A stretch of 6,856 nt of DNA from contig JAUNAE010000205.1 of assembly GCA_030527765.1 (NCBI GenBank), positions 1-6,856 of the forward strand, read 5' to 3'. The DNA is from Eubacteriales bacterium. Its GTDB lineage: Bacteria > Bacillota_A > Clostridia > Lachnospirales > Lachnospiraceae. Both the position numbers and the translations under genes were made by a program. A model generated the notes under the pieces. That model was not told where the DNA came from. It searched no databases and saw only the letters and a list, made by a program, of their open reading frames with translations. Of the stretch, positions 6,161 through 6,856 are shown in pieces; position 1 is the stretch's first letter, and the number at the start of each line of letters is the position of its first letter.

Positions 6161-6265
6161 GCAGTACTTTCACAGTCATATTCGTACATAACTTCTCCGT
6201 ACTTACATAATTACATTCGTACATAACTATTCAGTACCTTCTTAGTTGCATTCCTTCAGAACTAT
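6161..6265. repeat. Tandem array of 35-bp degenerate repeats with GTAC cores, likely operator region
   Basis: Three adjacent 35-bp units (6161-6195, 6196-6230, 6231-6265) align without gaps. Units 1 and 2 match at 26/35 positions and units 2 and 3 at 26/35. A decayed fourth unit (6266-6300) matches unit 3 at 16/35. Five GTAC tetramers start at 6164, 6184, 6199, 6219 and 6234, so spacing alternates 20, 15, 20, 15. In unit 2 the pair of cores forms a pseudo-palindrome GTAC-N5-TAATTA-N5-GTAC (6199-6222). The 14-mer ATTCGTACATAACT occurs exactly twice (6180-6193, 6215-6228). The array ends 37 bases before the kinase ATG, downstream of the candidate kinase promoters, a position suited to repression by blocking transcription. 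GTAC also forms the core of Bacillus AraR operators, but the match is only partial. Confidence 0.72.
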
Positions 6266-6328
6266 CTGGAATCCTTATAGTTACATTTTGTAAAGTGGAC
6301 TTTTGTCCATCATGATATTTCACTGTAT

Positions 6329-6357
6329 ATTTTATAGCAAACCCTCACATGCCGCAA
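6329..6357 (-). promoter_or_regulatory. Candidate kinase promoter P2
   Basis: Minus-strand TTGCGG (6352-6357), 17 bases, TAAAAT (6329-6334). The -10 is good (5/6) and the -35 poor (3/6). Transcription would start near 6322, just before a TGGAC-TTTT-GTCCA dyad (6296-6309) and the GTAC repeat array. A weak -35 would fit an activated promoter, but this is one of two options. Confidence 0.35.
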
Positions 6358-6374
6358 GTATTCTTTGTAGAATT

Positions 6375-6403
6375 TGTATAGTTTTATCCGTTATTTTTAC
6401 CAA
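6375..6403 (-). promoter_or_regulatory. Candidate kinase promoter P1
   Basis: Minus-strand TTGGTA (6398-6403), 17 bases, TATACA (6375-6380), each matching consensus at 4/6. Transcription would begin near 6368, leaving a leader of about 245 bases that contains the whole GTAC array. A TGTAC-N-GTACA dyad (6417-6427) lies 13 bases upstream of the -35 box. Confidence 0.35.
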
Positions 6404-6416
6404 TTTTCCAATAATA

Positions 6417-6427
6417 TGTACTGTACA
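6417..6427. promoter_or_regulatory. GTAC dyad, possible regulator half-operator
   Basis: TGTACTGTACA is an 11-base dyad, TGTAC-T-GTACA, between the two divergent promoter zones. It shares the GTAC core with the repeats at 6161-6265 and resembles the Bacillus AraR box with one extra central base. It may be an auxiliary operator of the same regulator. Confidence 0.35.
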
Positions 6428-6475
6428 ACTTTCTTGACTCTGATGCTTTTTACTTCCCGATATTATGCACATGAA

Positions 6476-6504
6476 TTGACACTACTTTTCCGGAATGATA
6501 TGAT
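6476..6504 (+). promoter_or_regulatory. Sigma-A promoter directed toward the zinc-ribbon gene
   Basis: Plus-strand perfect TTGACA (6476-6481), 17 bases, TATGAT (6499-6504, 5/6). The predicted start is near 6511, giving an untranslated leader of about 193 bases before the ATG at 6704. No other plus-strand hexamer pair upstream of the gene is as good. Confidence 0.72.
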
Positions 6505-6510
6505 GTAGTG

Positions 6511-6703
6511 GTGAATAACCTTATGGTATATCACTGAAAAACAGACTCATGAAATCACAATCCGATTCTACAAGATTGATTTTATAGAACTATTTGCATA
6601 AAACGGTTTTTACAAACCTTTCGCATCCTGTGATATTCTATAGTTACAAAACAATTTCGTTACCAATACAAACATTTCTATATATTATAAGTGAGGTTTC
6701 AAC
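6511..6703 (+). other. Long predicted 5' leader of the zinc-ribbon gene
   Basis: No gene is seen here. The first bases of the predicted transcript can fold: GTGA (6511-6514) with TCAC (6531-6534) and ACC (6518-6520) with GGT (6525-6527) around a TTAT loop, interrupted by a 3x3 internal loop. Further along, CAATC (6558-6562) can pair with GATTG (6574-6578), and AAAACGGTTTT around 6600-6610 is a DNA dyad. None of this matches a riboswitch class that I recognise. The Shine-Dalgarno GTGAGG lies at 6691-6696. Confidence 0.3.
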
Positions 6704-6856
6704 ATGAATCATTGCCCACAATGCGGAGCTCCTGTCAGAGACGGTGCTGCTTTTTGTCCGAACTGCGGAACAAAAATTTCTGATCCTTCTCAGAATTCTC
6801 AGGGAGGAGACAATCTTCCTGCCCCTTACAATAACGGTCCTTCTAACAACTACGGC
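6704..6856 (+). CDS. Zinc-ribbon domain protein, N-terminal 51 codons (cut by window edge)
   Basis: The ATG at 6704 is preceded by GTGAGG with seven-base spacing, and the frame stays open to the right edge. The N-terminus MNHCPQCGAPVRDGAAFCPNCG is a classic double-CxxC zinc ribbon (C4, C7, C18, C21), followed by a Ser/Asn/Gly/Pro-rich linker. Proteins of this shape in Firmicutes usually continue into one or more transmembrane segments or another C-terminal domain, but that part is outside the window, so the function is open. It is divergent from the kinase gene and probably transcribed from the promoter at 6476-6504. It is unlikely to be an enzyme of sugar metabolism; sharing the intergenic region does not prove shared regulation. 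Confidence 0.88.
   Translation, partial: MNHCPQCGAPVRDGAAFCPNCGTKISDPSQNSQGGDNLPAPYNNGPSNNYG

Noticed and set aside
6443..6508. Short plus-strand reading frame of about 21 codons starting ATGCTTTTTACT.
   Set aside because: It has no Shine-Dalgarno, it overlaps the best plus-strand promoter, and it lacks any recognisable protein feature.
6594..6614. ATAAAACGGTTTTTA resembles a catabolite-responsive (cre) element.
   Set aside because: The conserved TG and CA ends of the cre consensus are missing; only the central CG and flanking A/T fit.

Overview
The window looks like chromosomal DNA of a low- to mid-GC Firmicute, most likely a Clostridia/Lachnospiraceae gut anaerobe. This is an inference from strong AGGAGG-type Shine-Dalgarno sites, near-consensus sigma-A promoters with AT-rich flanks, the rdgB plus YsnB-type phosphoesterase linkage also known from Bacillus subtilis, and the general look of the proteins. 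Nothing in the sequence marks a phage, insertion sequence or CRISPR array.

Layout, left to right. (1) The 5' part of a tRNA-Pro(TGG) gene on the minus strand runs off the left edge. It has its own textbook promoter preceded by a long A-tract. (2) A four-gene minus-strand operon at 3087-225 is read in the order YfcE-type phosphodiesterase, THUMP-domain RNA methyltransferase (RlmL/YpsC type), XTP/dITP diphosphatase (RdgB), and a second YfcE/YsnB-type metallophosphoesterase. Its end is marked by a hairpin at 199-219. These are housekeeping functions: nucleotide-pool cleaning, rRNA modification and phosphodiester hydrolysis. (3) A 258-bp gap (3088-3345) holds two strong hairpins and a plus-strand promoter-to-terminator unit that could encode a small RNA of about 110 nt. 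(4) A minus-strand ParA-type ATPase gene is translationally coupled to a 78-codon, lysine/threonine/alanine-rich basic protein. The pair has its own promoter and an excellent terminator, and no ParB gene is adjacent. (5) A minus-strand FGGY-family sugar kinase of 534 residues follows; it is plausibly a pentulose (ribulose or xylulose) kinase. (6) A 580-bp divergent intergenic region (6124-6703) carries a tandem array of 35-bp repeats built on regularly spaced GTAC cores next to the kinase, candidate promoters on both strands, and a predicted leader of about 190 nt in front of (7) the first 51 codons of a plus-strand zinc-ribbon protein cut by the right edge.

The points most worth follow-up are the GTAC repeat array (probably the operator region of a sugar-responsive regulator), the candidate small RNA at about 3158-3268, and the orphan ParA/basic-protein pair. 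All promoter, operator and RNA calls come from reading the sequence by eye; no folding or database search was run.
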